Assembly (NCBI GenBank): GCA_017525805.1
Contig: JAFXSH010000179.1
Coordinates: forward strand, 1 to 64,000
Reading direction: 5' to 3'
DNA length: 64,000 nucleotides
Origin: Clostridia bacterium
Lineage (GTDB): Bacteria; Bacillota_A; Clostridia; Christensenellales; Aristaeellaceae
Part shown: piece after piece, positions 15,444 through 24,758 of the stretch
Layout of the letters: the number at the start of each line of letters is the position of its first letter
Numbering within the stretch: position 1 is the stretch's first letter
Notes under the pieces: generated by a model
What the model saw: only the letters and a program-made list of their open reading frames with translations
Told to the model about the DNA's origin: nothing
Database searches by the model: none
Program-made: the position numbers and the translations under genes

Positions 15444-16561
15444 TTACTTCTGAACAGGACTGAAGTCCACGTCCGTCAGGAAGTCGATGCACATCCGAAC
15501 CTGCTGATCGGTCAGGGTCTGCACGGCCGCCTTGGGATTGGGCGTCATGTTGAACTCGATGAAGTAGCCCTTGTAAATGGCCAGGATGTCCACGAAATCG
15601 GTGTCGGTGCCGGTTTCACGGGCGATAAGCAGCTTGGTGCCGTAGCCGGTTTCCCTGTAGGTGATTTCCACGTCGTTCATGTCCTCGAAGGTGCCTTCCA
15701 GAACGGCCAGATCCTCAGCGGACAGATCGTTCATCCGTTCCACGTCGCCGTAGGTTTCATCATAGGCGATGGACAGATACATCTGCGGCTTGGTCATATC
15801 CTCGGAAAGGACGGAAGCGATGATCTTGTCCCCGCGCACGTTTACCACCGACAGGCTATAGCCTTCCGGCAGCTTGCAGGTCAGGTCAAATTCGCCGTTG
15901 ACGTTCAGGGAACCCAGCTTCTGCACGCCGTTATCCGTCTGTTTTTCGGTGACGTACTGTTTCGCCAGCTTGGCGGTATACTTCTTGAAGATGTAGCCCA
16001 CCTTGCCGGTCTGCGCGTCGTAAGCCCGGTACCAGTTGGTGGTTTCGCCCTGAACGAGCAGCTCCACGCCGTCCGAGAGGGAGCGGATGCGGGCAGTGGC
16101 GGAGGAAGGGCCGGTGCGGAAATTGACCCAGCCGGAAGCGCGGGAGGGCCGGGCCGCGATGTAGAAGGGCTCCGCCACGTCCTTTTCGCTCTTGAGTTCA
16201 CTATCGAGCTTTTGTTTTTCCGTCTTTACCTCAGCCGCGTTGGAAGTCGTGGGCGCTTTGCCGGGATAGTAGTCAACCAGGAAACGGGCCATGATATAGC
16301 CGTCGCCCCTGCTGCCCCACACTACGCGGAACCAGCCGTCGTTTCCGGCATAGGACCAATCCACCAGCACGGAATCGCCGTAAGCCACACTGCCGATAAC
16401 GTTGTCTCCTTTGTAGGGGGCGCTGCGAACCATGACCGGTCTGCCGTTCTCTGTTTTCACATACATGATGCTGGTGCCCCACGCGGTCGCGGCGGCAGTA
16501 GAGATCACAGACGCGGTCAGCAGAGAGAAACGAGAAGCATCAGAACCAGGAATTTCTGCAT
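15444..16561 (-). pseudogene. Secreted two-SH3-domain protein with a frameshift in its signal peptide
   Basis: AGGAGG and an ATG at 16561 begin a good signal peptide, MQKFLVLMLLVSL, but the frame then stops at TGA. The rest (354 residues from a GTG at 16508 to 15444) is open two bases out of frame. Removing one CT pair from the CTCTCT at 16522-16528 restores a continuous signal peptide. The mature part has two bacterial SH3 domains (about residues 15-80 and 115-180 of the long frame) and a C-terminal domain of unknown function. Such proteins usually bind the cell wall. The break may be slippage, decay or a sequencing error. Confidence 0.7.
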
Positions 16562-16588
16562 CTCTTTTTCCTCCTGTTGTTTTATTGT

Positions 16589-16613
16589 AATAAACGGAAT
16601 CTGTCCGTTTATT
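16589..16613 (-). promoter_or_regulatory. Perfect 10-bp inverted repeat
   Basis: AATAAACGGA/TCCGTTTATT with a 5-nt spacer, between the serine hydrolase stop and the SH3 gene start. It could be an operator or a weak terminator; there is no long T-run. Confidence 0.45.
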
Positions 16614-16628
16614 TTAGCACAGCGCGCT

Positions 16629-17846
16629 TTACGGCAGGTCCTCGTCCACCACGAAGCTGCCGGGAGCGGCCTTTACGGCGCCGGCGTCCAGCCATTGTCC
16701 CACCAGCAGCAGGACGCGTTCGGCCTTAGCGTCCAGTTCGCCGCTGCCGCCGCGGCCAACGCCGTTCATGGTCAGCACCACGGCGGTATGGGAATCCGGC
16801 TCCACGAACAGATCGGTCAGCATTCCCTGCCAGCGGCCCTGGTGGCCGTACCATGTGCGGCCATCTTCGGCGGTAAAGCGGTACATGGCCAGGCCGTAGG
16901 GGCTTTCCACCGTCACCGTGGTTCCCCGCACGGTGCGCTGGTCCGCCCGCATTTCCGCTACGGCTTGAGGGGACAAAAGACGCACGCCATCGGCAGCGCC
17001 GCCGCGGGCCAGCATTTGGCCGATTTTTTCCAGGCCGGACAGGCTGATGTACAGGCTGCCCACGGAGGTGTGATAATGATTGTCGGGGTCGCAGGTATCC
17101 TCGTAGCTTTCCCGATCCTCCTCCAAGTATTTCTCCGCTTTCATATACACCTGGCCATCCTGGGTGTAAGTGCGGGAAAGCGGCCCGGGATCGGGCAGCA
17201 GGTGGGCGGCGTAAGCGGCGTTGACGCCCAAGGGGGCGAACACATGCTCCGTCATATAGGCGTTCAGGCTTTGGCCGGAAGCCCGTTCGATGGCGCTGCC
17301 CAAAATGCCGCCGTTCAGGTTGGCATACTCGTAATGGCTTCCCGGCTCATATTTGGAAAAATAGCGGTTCTGGTCCAGGGTAATTTTTTCCCACTGGGGG
17401 GCGGCGTGATAAGGCGCTTCGCCCAGCAGGGAACTGGTATGGCTCATGACTTGGCGCAATGTGACCGGGGTATCGGGCCAGCGGGGATTTTGGATGGGAA
17501 CGCCCTCCCCGTAGGTCAGCGGCGCGTCTAAGTCCAGCTTGTCCGCTTCCTTGAGCTGCATCACGCCCACTGCGGTGATCAGCTTGGTCAGGGAGGCGAT
17601 CTTATACACCGTGTCGCCGTCCACGGGCCGGGTGCCGCGCCTGTCATTCGCGCCGTAATAGTAGGCGTACAGGGTTTCCCCGTCCCGGTTCACGATCACG
17701 CCCCCGCCGATAGCTTCAGACCGGGTGAACAGACGCAGAAAATACGCGTCCGCCGTCCCGGCCTGTTCCGCGTCCAGTTCGCTTAAGCCGGAACAGGGAC
17801 ACAATAGCAGCATCAGGGCCAGCGCCCACAGCTTGAGCCGCCTCAC
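16629..17846 (-). CDS. Secreted beta-lactamase-family serine hydrolase
   Basis: 405 residues with signal peptide MRRLKLWALALMLLLCP. Class C/EstB-type active site: SxxK as SLTK (Ser85-Lys88), YxN as YAN (174-176) and a GHQG near residue 320. The family includes D-aminopeptidases, esterases and penicillin-binding-like proteins; a cell-wall or peptide substrate is inference. The start is taken as the GTG at 17846, which overlaps the parB stop (GTGA); an ATG at 17870 lies inside parB with no ribosome site. Confidence 0.82.
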   Translation of the reverse strand: MRRLKLWALALMLLLCPCSGLSELDAEQAGTADAYFLRLFTRSEAIGGGVIVNRDGETLYAYYYGANDRRGTRPVDGDTVYKIASLTKLITAVGVMQLKEADKLDLDAPLTYGEGVPIQNPRWPDTPVTLRQVMSHTSSLLGEAPYHAAPQWEKITLDQNRYFSKYEPGSHYEYANLNGGILGSAIERASGQSLNAYMTEHVFAPLGVNAAYAAHLLPDPGPLSRTYTQDGQVYMKAEKYLEEDRESYEDTCDPDNHYHTSVGSLYISLSGLEKIGQMLARGGAADGVRLLSPQAVAEMRADQRTVRGTTVTVESPYGLAMYRFTAEDGRTWYGHQGRWQGMLTDLFVEPDSHTAVVLTMNGVGRGGSGELDAKAERVLLLVGQWLDAGAVKAAPGSFVVDEDLP

Positions 17847-18691
17847 AGCTTTTCCAGCCGTTCCAAGCATTGATACAGCCGCTCCAAATCGTCTTCGCTT
17901 TCGTATTGCAGGATGATTTTCCCGTGCTTGCGGTTGCCCTTGAACACAGTGCGCAGGCCGAAGGTTTCCCGCATGCGGCTCTCCATATCCTGCAATTCCA
18001 AGGGCAGGGGCCGGGGCGCGGGCTTCGGCTTGTAAACCGGCTCCGGCTGGGCGGCCATCTTTTCCAGAGCACGCACGCTCAGCCCCTCCAGGATCACAAG
18101 CTGCGCCAGGGCCACCTGGCGTTTTTCATCCTCAAGGCCCGCCAGCACCCGGGCGTGGCCCGCGCTGATCCGGCCCGCGATCACATCCTGCTGCACGGTT
18201 TCCGGAAGCGTCAGCAACCGCAGGCTGTTGGCCACGGCAGGGCGGGATTTGCCCAGCCGCTTGGCCGCCTGATCCTGGGTATAATGGCAGTTTTCCATGA
18301 ACTGCTTCATGGCGGAGGCTTCCTCGATGGGGTTCAGGTCCTCCCGCTGCAAATTCTCGATCAGCGCGGCTTCCATCTGCTCGGCGGGAGTAAAATCCCG
18401 CACGATGCAGGGCACAGCGTCCAGCCCCGCAATGCGGGCAGCCCGAAAGCGCCTCTCACCCGCCACGATGCGGTAGCGCCCGTCTTGTTCCACCACCAGC
18501 AGGGGCTGAAGCACCCCCGCCTGCCGGATGGAATCCGCCAGCGCCTGGAGGGATGCCTCGTCAAAATCCCGCCGGGGCTGGTCCGGGTTCCGGTCCAGCT
18601 CCGTAACGGCGATCATGCTCACCGTGTTTTCCAGATCACTGCTTTCGGGCAGCAGGGCGTCCAAGCCCCTTCCCAGTCCGGTCTTTTTCAT
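17843..18691 (-). CDS. parB: Chromosome-partitioning protein ParB/Spo0J
   Basis: 282 residues. The CTP-binding N-terminal domain has GERRFRAAR (78-86) and ENLQRED (113-119). The helix-turn-helix region (TQDQAAKRLGKSRPAVANSL) recognises parS, and a C-terminal dimerisation domain follows. It works with ParA in origin segregation. I found no parS-like palindrome in the window by eye. A long inverted repeat separates it from parA. Confidence 0.93.
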   Translation of the reverse strand: MKKTGLGRGLDALLPESSDLENTVSMIAVTELDRNPDQPRRDFDEASLQALADSIRQAGVLQPLLVVEQDGRYRIVAGERRFRAARIAGLDAVPCIVRDFTPAEQMEAALIENLQREDLNPIEEASAMKQFMENCHYTQDQAAKRLGKSRPAVANSLRLLTLPETVQQDVIAGRISAGHARVLAGLEDEKRQVALAQLVILEGLSVRALEKMAAQPEPVYKPKPAPRPLPLELQDMESRMRETFGLRTVFKGNRKHGKIILQYESEDDLERLYQCLERLEKL

Positions 18692-18736
18692 GCTTTATCT
18701 CCACTCCATCCTGGATAATTTATTCTTGGACCGCGG

Positions 18737-18862
18737 AAGTGTGGAATGCGAAGAGTGGAGTGTGGAGTTTTATATAGTCTTCCACTTTTATTCTGAAACA
18801 TCAATGAATATAAAGTGTGAACTAACTATAACTCCACACTCCGCTCTTCACACGCCACACTT
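18737..18862. repeat. Long imperfect inverted repeat between parA and parB
   Basis: 126 bp with arms of about 36 nt built from GAGTGGAGTGTGGAGTT-like units, matching their complement with a few differences. Transcribed within the parA-parB operon it would form a long hairpin. A related element lies at 53812-53904. Confidence 0.8.
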
Positions 18863-18865
18863 ACA

Positions 18866-19633
18866 TCATTTCAAATTTTTATTCTTCTTAATGATCTCTT
18901 GGGAAAGCGCCATATACGCCTCGGTGCCGGTGCTGCGGGGGTCGTACATATGGATGGGCAAGCCATGGCTGGGGGCTTCGCCCAAGCGCACGGTGCGGGG
19001 CACGGTGGTTCTGAACACCTGGGATTTAAAGTGTTTTTTCACTTCCGCCACCACCTGCAGGCCTAAGTTAGTGCGGCCGTCCAGCATGGTCAGCAGCACG
19101 CCCTCGATTTCCAGGCCGGGGTTCAGCCCCCGTTTCACCCGCTGCACGGTGTTCATCAGGGCGGTGACCCCCTCCAAGGCGTAATACTCGCATTGAATGG
19201 GGATCAGGATGCTCTGGGCGGCGGTGAGGGCGTTCACGGTGAGCAGGCCCAGGGAGGGCGGGCAGTCGATGATCAGAAAATCATACCGGGCGCGGAGGGG
19301 CTCCAGCGCCGCGCGCAGGCGGTATTCCCGGCGGTCCATGTTCGCCAGCTCCAGTTCGGCCCCGGCCAGACGGGTATCCGAAGGCGCCACCCATAATTTC
19401 TTCTGCCGGGTGGCTTCCACCGTGCTGTCCAGGGTGCATTCCCCCAACAGCGCTTCGTAAACCGTTTTATTGCCGGGCCGGACGCCCAAGCCGCTGCTGG
19501 CGTTGCCCTGGGGGTCCATATCCACCAGCAGGGTATTCTTTCCCGCCTCAGCCAGGCAGGCCGATAAATTCACGGCGGTGGTGGTTTTGCCAACGCCGCC
19601 TTTCTGATTGGCGATACAGATGATTTTGCTCAC
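18866..19633 (-). CDS. parA: Chromosome-partitioning ATPase ParA/Soj
   Basis: 255 residues with the deviant Walker A KGGVGKTT (residues 11-18), DMDPQGN and IIDCPPSLGLLT. It dimerises on ATP binding, coats DNA and is switched by ParB. It follows a gene of unknown function by 35 nt and precedes the inverted repeat and parB. Confidence 0.94.
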   Translation of the reverse strand: MSKIICIANQKGGVGKTTTAVNLSACLAEAGKNTLLVDMDPQGNASSGLGVRPGNKTVYEALLGECTLDSTVEATRQKKLWVAPSDTRLAGAELELANMDRREYRLRAALEPLRARYDFLIIDCPPSLGLLTVNALTAAQSILIPIQCEYYALEGVTALMNTVQRVKRGLNPGLEIEGVLLTMLDGRTNLGLQVVAEVKKHFKSQVFRTTVPRTVRLGEAPSHGLPIHMYDPRSTGTEAYMALSQEIIKKNKNLK

Positions 19634-19668
19634 GAAAAATCAAATCCTTTTTATCTTTGTATAGTAGA

Positions 19669-20145
19669 TCATTGAAGCCATTCCCGCCACCGGAAAGCGG
19701 GATAACAGCTTTTGGCCACCGAAGCGATGGCGGTAAGCTCTTCTCCGGTCTGGAGGGAGGCGAAGCGGGTGTACAGGGCGCGCAGGGCGGACAGGCTGGG
19801 GTGACGCATGGAATAATCCTGAAGGGATTGCAGATGCGTTTCGTCCACAGGCAGTTCCAGAAAGGGGAGCAGCATCAGTTCGTCCGCCATGGCGGCAAAG
19901 TCCTCAAGCCGGGAACGCACCCAGGTGCCGTCCTCTAAGGCGATGAGCATGTTTCCTCCGGTCGCTTCCCGCACGGCGAGGAACAGCAGGCTGTCGATTT
20001 CCCCGGCCAGGTCATCCTGCTTGCCGCCGAAGGAAAAACCGTTCAGCCGCCCGGCGATTTCGCGCACAGTGGGCGAAAGCTTTTCCAGCAGCGGCCCGCC
20101 CAGCCAGGGCTTGAGCACGATCATCACCTGCGCCTGGGAAACCAT
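19669..20145 (-). CDS. Unrecognised 158-residue protein
   Basis: Predicted soluble, Leu/Ala-rich, with no signal peptide and no motif I recognise. ATG codons occur at 20151 and 20145; GGGAGG is 8 nt from the second and only 2 nt from the first, so 20145 is preferred. It sits between a GT2 gene and parA on the same strand with short gaps, so it is probably co-transcribed with parA. Confidence 0.65.
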   Translation of the reverse strand: MVSQAQVMIVLKPWLGGPLLEKLSPTVREIAGRLNGFSFGGKQDDLAGEIDSLLFLAVREATGGNMLIALEDGTWVRSRLEDFAAMADELMLLPFLELPVDETHLQSLQDYSMRHPSLSALRALYTRFASLQTGEELTAIASVAKSCYPAFRWREWLQ

Positions 20146-20174
20146 GGGCATTTCCTCCCTTCACGGGCGTAGCT

Positions 20175-21191
20175 TTAGTTGAAACCGAAAATCTTCTGGC
20201 ATACCTTGTAGCCGCCGATCATGACGCTCCGGCCCGTGCGGCCCGGCAGATGGAGCAGCCGCCCCAACAGGCCGTAACGCAGCCGATGGTATACCTGGGG
20301 GTTTTCTTCCCGGATGTAAGCCCACAGTTCCTTTTTCTTTTGCAGGTTTTCTTTCGTGCCGCTTTTGGTGAGCAGCACGGAGGAAACGGTGGTCACGATT
20401 TCCAGGAAATTGAGCATATACCGGCGCTTGTGCACGTCGTTTACCCCATAGGGGTCCACCTGGCTTACCAGCAGTCGGTTCACCAGCAGCGCCTGATCGA
20501 TGCGCTTGATCATCACCTGTTCCTGTACGGACTGATCCTCCCGGCCAATAAAGTAATGATAGAAATCCACATTTAAGTAGTACATCTTTTCCACGTTTTT
20601 CAGCGGCACATATACGTACAGCTCGTCCACGTAGAAGGTGTGCTTGGGCAAGGTCAGCCCGCAGTCCCGCAGAAGCTGGGTGCGGTAGATCACCGAATGC
20701 ATGAGCATGTACTGGCCTTTGCGGAAATGCCGGGTTTCCTCCCAGCCGAACACCCGATGCTGGGGCAGGGCGTGGTGATAGCTCATCACGTGCTTGTGCG
20801 CCGCCCCCGCTTTATCGTAGATATAATTGCTCACCAGCAGGTCGATTTGCTTGTCCGGCGCGGAAAAGTTTTTCAGGGCCTCCAGGATTTTGGGATACGC
20901 TTCCCCGTCCACCCAGTCGTCGCTGTCCACCACTTTGAAATACAGGCCGGAAGCGTTTTTCAGCCCCGTCATCACCGCGTCGCCGTGGCCGCCGTTCTCC
21001 TGATGGACAGCCTTTACGATGCCTGGATAGCGTCGTTCGTAATCGTCGGCGATGCGGGCGGTATCGTCCTTTGAGCCGTCGTCCACCACCAGGATTTCCA
21101 CCTGCTCGCCCCCCGGCAGCAGCGATTCGATGGCGTGGGCCATGTAATCCTGGGAATTATAGCAGGGAACCGCAATCGATAACAGTTTCAT
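20175..21191 (-). CDS. Family 2 glycosyltransferase
   Basis: About 338 residues. GT-A fold signatures: SIAVPCYNSQDYM, VVDDGSKDDT and the metal-binding VVDSDDW. The C-terminal half (YHYFIGREDQSVQ) is typical of bacterial GT2 enzymes adding sugars to polysaccharides or lipids. ATG codons at 21200 and 21191; GGGAG is 9 nt upstream of the second. Donor and acceptor are unknown. Confidence 0.87.
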   Translation of the reverse strand: MKLLSIAVPCYNSQDYMAHAIESLLPGGEQVEILVVDDGSKDDTARIADDYERRYPGIVKAVHQENGGHGDAVMTGLKNASGLYFKVVDSDDWVDGEAYPKILEALKNFSAPDKQIDLLVSNYIYDKAGAAHKHVMSYHHALPQHRVFGWEETRHFRKGQYMLMHSVIYRTQLLRDCGLTLPKHTFYVDELYVYVPLKNVEKMYYLNVDFYHYFIGREDQSVQEQVMIKRIDQALLVNRLLVSQVDPYGVNDVHKRRYMLNFLEIVTTVSSVLLTKSGTKENLQKKKELWAYIREENPQVYHRLRYGLLGRLLHLPGRTGRSVMIGGYKVCQKIFGFN

Positions 21192-21232
21192 GCCCCTCAT
21201 CTCCCGTACTGAAATGGTCTGTTACCGCATCT

Positions 21233-21261
21233 ATTATACACGATTTTTCCAGGAAAAGAAA
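21233..21261 (-). promoter_or_regulatory. Candidate promoter of the GT2-par operon
   Basis: TTTCTT (21261-21256), 17-nt spacer, TATAAT (21238-21233). The -10 is perfect and the -35 weak. Confidence 0.5.
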
Positions 21262-21520
21262 CCTATATCATTTATATTGTGCGGCGTGCGCCCATCCGGG
21301 GCCCGCCGCATCCTCATTATGTCATAGCCCGGGAAAAGCGTCAAGGGTCATTTCTGTGGATTTCGGGGCATACATCCCATCCGGCTTGTCGAGTTTTACA
21401 AAAAGTGGAGAATGAATGCCAAAATTTCGGGATTTCTTCTAAAAAAGTAGCAAACAGTTCCCATAAACAGGGTAAAAAGAAGGAATTCCTGTTCGTGCGT
21501 CGAATAAAATACGGGAAAAC
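21262..21520. other. Intergenic stretch before the mreB-like gene
   Basis: This divergent gap should hold the mreB promoter, but I find no convincing -35/-10 pair. No ORF, RNA gene or repeat is supported. Confidence 0.5.
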
Positions 21521-21543
21521 CCGCAAGCAAAGGAGAAGCATGC

Positions 21544-22572
21544 ATGGCAACGGTTCTGGACATTGGCGTCGATCTGGGAACATCCAGCGTCGTCATTTAC
21601 GGCAAGGGGAAGGATGTGGTGCTCAACGAGCCCGCCGTGATCGCTTTTGACCGGGATACCCGCAATGTGCTGGCAGTGGGTGAGGAAGCCCGCCGCATGA
21701 TGGGCCGCACCCCCAGCAATATTGCCGCGATCCGTCCTTTGCGCAGCGGCGTGGTGGCGGATTTGGATATGACCTGCACCATGCTGCGGTATTTCGTGGG
21801 CAAAGCGGTGGGCAAGCATCTGATCGGCGGCCCCCGGATATTGATTTCCGTGCCCACGGGCGTAAACGAAATGGAAAAACACCGGATCACCACCAGCCTG
21901 TTTGAAACCGGCGCCCGCCGCACCCAATTGATGGACCGTCCCATTGCGGCAGCCATCGGCGCGGGCCTGCCCGTGGGGGAAGCCTACGGAAAAATGATCG
22001 TGGATATCGGCGGCGGGGCCGCGGATATCGCCGTGCTCTCCCAGGGCCAGATCATCGCCAGCAACCGGGAATCCGTCAATCAGGTGGGAAGCGACGCTTT
22101 TGACGACGCCATCATCCGCTATATCCGGCGCAAGCATAATCTGCTCATCGGCGAACCCACCGCCGAGGACCTGAAAATCAGCATTGGCTCCGCCCTGCCC
22201 CGCAGCGAACAGTTTTATATGGAAATCACCGGGCGCAACCTGATTTCCGGCCTGCCCAAGATCATGCGCATCACCAGCGACGAAATCGCCGAGGCCCTGG
22301 AGGACCCGCTGCACAGCCTGATGGAAGCCATCCAGGCCGTGCTGGAAAAAACCCCCGCCGAACTGCTGGCCGATATTTTTGAAACGGGCATCACCCTTAC
22401 CGGCGGCGGCGCGCTGCTTTCCGGCCTGACGGAGGCCATTGCCCTGGGGCTGAAGGTGGACTGCCGCCTGGCGGAATACCCCCAGGAATGCGTGGCCCGG
22501 GGCTGCGGGATGACCTTGGAAAACTGGAGCGAATACGGAAAGTATTTGAGCGACAGGCGCAAGAGACGGTAA
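21544..22572 (+). CDS. mreB: MreB/Mbl-family rod-shape actin homologue
   Basis: 342 residues with actin-fold motifs: phosphate 1 DIGVDLGTSSVVIYG, phosphate 2 MIVDIGGGAADIAVLS and adenosine-binding LTGGGALLSGL. It polymerises under the membrane and guides elongasome wall synthesis. AAGGAG lies 8 nt upstream. No mreC or mreD follows, so this is a lone paralogue such as Mbl or MreBH; which one is not decidable here. Confidence 0.9.
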   Translation: MATVLDIGVDLGTSSVVIYGKGKDVVLNEPAVIAFDRDTRNVLAVGEEARRMMGRTPSNIAAIRPLRSGVVADLDMTCTMLRYFVGKAVGKHLIGGPRILISVPTGVNEMEKHRITTSLFETGARRTQLMDRPIAAAIGAGLPVGEAYGKMIVDIGGGAADIAVLSQGQIIASNRESVNQVGSDAFDDAIIRYIRRKHNLLIGEPTAEDLKISIGSALPRSEQFYMEITGRNLISGLPKIMRITSDEIAEALEDPLHSLMEAIQAVLEKTPAELLADIFETGITLTGGGALLSGLTEAIALGLKVDCRLAEYPQECVARGCGMTLENWSEYGKYLSDRRKRR

Positions 22573-22591
22573 AAGGGAATATGACAAATGG

Positions 22592-22620
22592 GAGCGCGGC
22601 ATTTTTCCGCGTTCTTTTTT
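22592..22620 (+). terminator. mreB terminator
   Basis: GAGCGCGG/CCGCGTTC stem followed by T6, 20 nt past the stop codon. Confidence 0.8.
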
Positions 22621-22798
22621 GGTATGCCGGACATGGCGGGCGAAGGGCCCTGAACGCTTCCTTTTGAACGCTCTATAGCCCCCAGGTTTTGGATTTTCCC
22701 GCTATCAGTGTTTAAATATCCAGTTTTTCGCTCGAAAAAGAATGATATGATAATGCCGGATAAAGAGAACCCCCCGTGCAGACGAAAGGAGACGGAAC

Positions 22799-23395
22799 AT
22801 AAAAAACGGAATGAGAATCTTCGCCGCGGTCCTGGCCGTTATGCTACTGACCGTGCCCGCCTTTGCGGAAGAAACCGCCCGCCCCGGCATCACCGCCCAT
22901 AAAGCCAACGGCATCGTGATCGACGGCAGCTTAGCCGACTGGAACCTGGATTCCCCCGCCGTGGTGGACGACGCTTCCCAGATCGTGCGCGACGCCGTGT
23001 TCTGGCAGGGCCCCAACGACTGCTCCGCCAAGTTCTACCTGGCCTGGGATGAAGATAACCTGTACATCGCCGCCGACGTGACCGAGGACAGCCCCCTGGG
23101 CGCCATTGAAATGCTGCCCATCGACGGCGAAGACAACCTGATGCTCTACATCTCCACCGATCCCACCGCCGACCCCAACCGCACCGAATACGGCACCGGC
23201 GACTTCCTGATCTGCTTCGTCATGGATGAAGGCTTCTGGGATACCGCCATCGACCGCTCCATGGTGCCCAAGGACGCCCGCCAGCGCTTTGTGAGCCTCG
23301 GCATGGACGGCGGCGAAAGCGTTCTGCCCGGCTACAAATGCGCCGTGCAGATGACCGCCACCGGCTTACCACCATTTTGGAAGTGGACGGCCTGA
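22799..23395 (+). pseudogene. Secreted CBM9-like domain, broken
   Basis: A signal peptide (MRIFAAVLAVMLLTVPAFA from the ATG at 22811) precedes a carbohydrate-binding family-9-like domain (GIVIDGSLADWN, FYLAWDEDNLYIAADVTEDS). The good ribosome site AAAGGAG lies 7 nt before an in-frame ATA at 22799, where an ATG would be expected, so the normal start codon seems lost. Near 23363 the frame breaks and a short out-of-frame tail ends at 23395. Downstream sequence belongs to a GH3 enzyme in another frame. Confidence 0.7.
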
Positions 23396-24594
23396 AATTC
23401 AAGGACCTGAACAAAAACGGCGCTCTGGATGTGTATGAGGACTGGCGTGTGGATACCGACACCCGCATCGACGGTCTGGCTACCGGCGAAGTGGACAAGG
23501 CCAATGTGGACCAGGCTGCCACCCGCATCCTTCGCTTCAAGTACAACAAGGACCTGTTTGAGAATCCCTACTGCGACGTGCAGGCCGCCGTGGAACTGTG
23601 CGCCAGCGCCGAGTGGGCCGCCAATCCCACCGAAATCACCAACGACGAAGAACTGCGCGCCGCCCGGAATCCCTATGAAGTGGAGCTGACCGAAAAGCTG
23701 CAGGCCAAGAGCGCCGTGCTGGTGAAGAACGACAACAACCTGCTGCCCCTGGCCAAGGACGCCAAGGTTTATTTAGACGCCAGCAGCAAGGACGCCAAGG
23801 AAGCCTATGCCAAGTATTTCGCCGAAAAGGGCGCTACCCTGGTGGAAGAAATGGAAGACGCTGACGTGGTCGTGGGCGACTTCGGCTCCATCAACGACGC
23901 CACCGAGCTGTTCATTGAAGACGCTCAGGACGCCGGCAAGCCCATCGTGCTGACCCTGAACTGCACCAAACCCACCCAGTACGCCATCGAGAACGCCGAC
24001 GCGCTGATCTACATGAGCTACAGCCAGGGCGCTGACCACGGCTCCACCGAAGGCGGCTTCATCACCGGTACCGCGCCTTGGGTCTATGCCGACATGATCT
24101 TCGGCGACCGTGAACCCGGCGGCGTCATCAACAAGGAAATCGCCCGGGATACCGTGAACGACAACGAGCAGTGGAAAGACCTGGCGGGCGACCAGGGCGC
24201 TTCTCCCATCAATTACGGCGATCCCCTGGTCACCTATCAGTTCGGCATGAGCTACGGCAAGGACCCCGAATTCAAGTATTCCTGCCTGATCCTGCCCATC
24301 GCTCAGGAAACCGTGGAAGTGGAATCCGGCTCCTCCACCACCCTGCAGACCACCGTGTGGAACCAGGCTAAGGTGGGCGAACCCTTCACCATCTACTGCC
24401 TGCTGCGCAACACCGGTGCGGACGGCCTCACCACCGCCCAGGCCAAGGTGAACGGCGAAGTGGTTGCCGAAAAGATCATGACCGTGGAAGGCGGCTCCTG
24501 GCGCGTTGTCCAGATGGACATCACCGTGGACGCTCCCGGTGAATACACCATCGAAATCGGCGACGCCGTCAACACTATCAAGATCGCTGAATAA
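23338..24594 (+). pseudogene. GH3 glycosidase relic lacking the catalytic barrel
   Basis: From about 23364 the frame reads TILEVDGLKFKDLNKNGALDVYEDWR, the N-terminal lead of a GH3 family, then jumps directly to ANVDQAATRILRFKYNKDLFENPY. That is the end of the barrel domain. About 250-300 residues, including the nucleophile aspartate, are missing in frame. The C-terminal sandwich domain (SAVLVKNDNNLLPL...) and a fibronectin-like tail follow. There is no start codon of its own outside the CBM9 frame. A catalytically dead binding protein is conceivable but a deletion product is simpler. Confidence 0.7.
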
Positions 24595-24614
24595 TTCCCC
24601 ATAATAAACCCTTG

Positions 24615-24648
24615 CCCGGCAGAGCATTAAGGCCCTGCCGGGTTTTTC
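24615..24648 (+). terminator. Terminator after the GH3 relic
   Basis: CCCGGCAG/CTGCCGGG stem followed by TTTTTCTC. Confidence 0.85.
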
Positions 24649-24670
24649 TCTTTTCTTTTTTTGAAATCTA

Positions 24671-24700
24671 TGGAACTTTTTCGGTTTTCTTTCGTATAAT
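24671..24700 (+). promoter_or_regulatory. Candidate promoter of the stefin-like gene
   Basis: Perfect TATAAT (24695-24700) with a weak TGGAAC 18 nt upstream. Confidence 0.5.
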
Positions 24701-24758
24701 ACAGTGTGACCGATAAGGCACACAAAAAAGCGCCCGCGCGCGGAAGGAAGAAAAACAA

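Noticed and set aside
17843..19633. parS site near parA-parB
   Set aside because: I looked for a TGTTTCACGTGAAACA-like palindrome and did not find one by eye in the par region; it may lie elsewhere in the chromosome.
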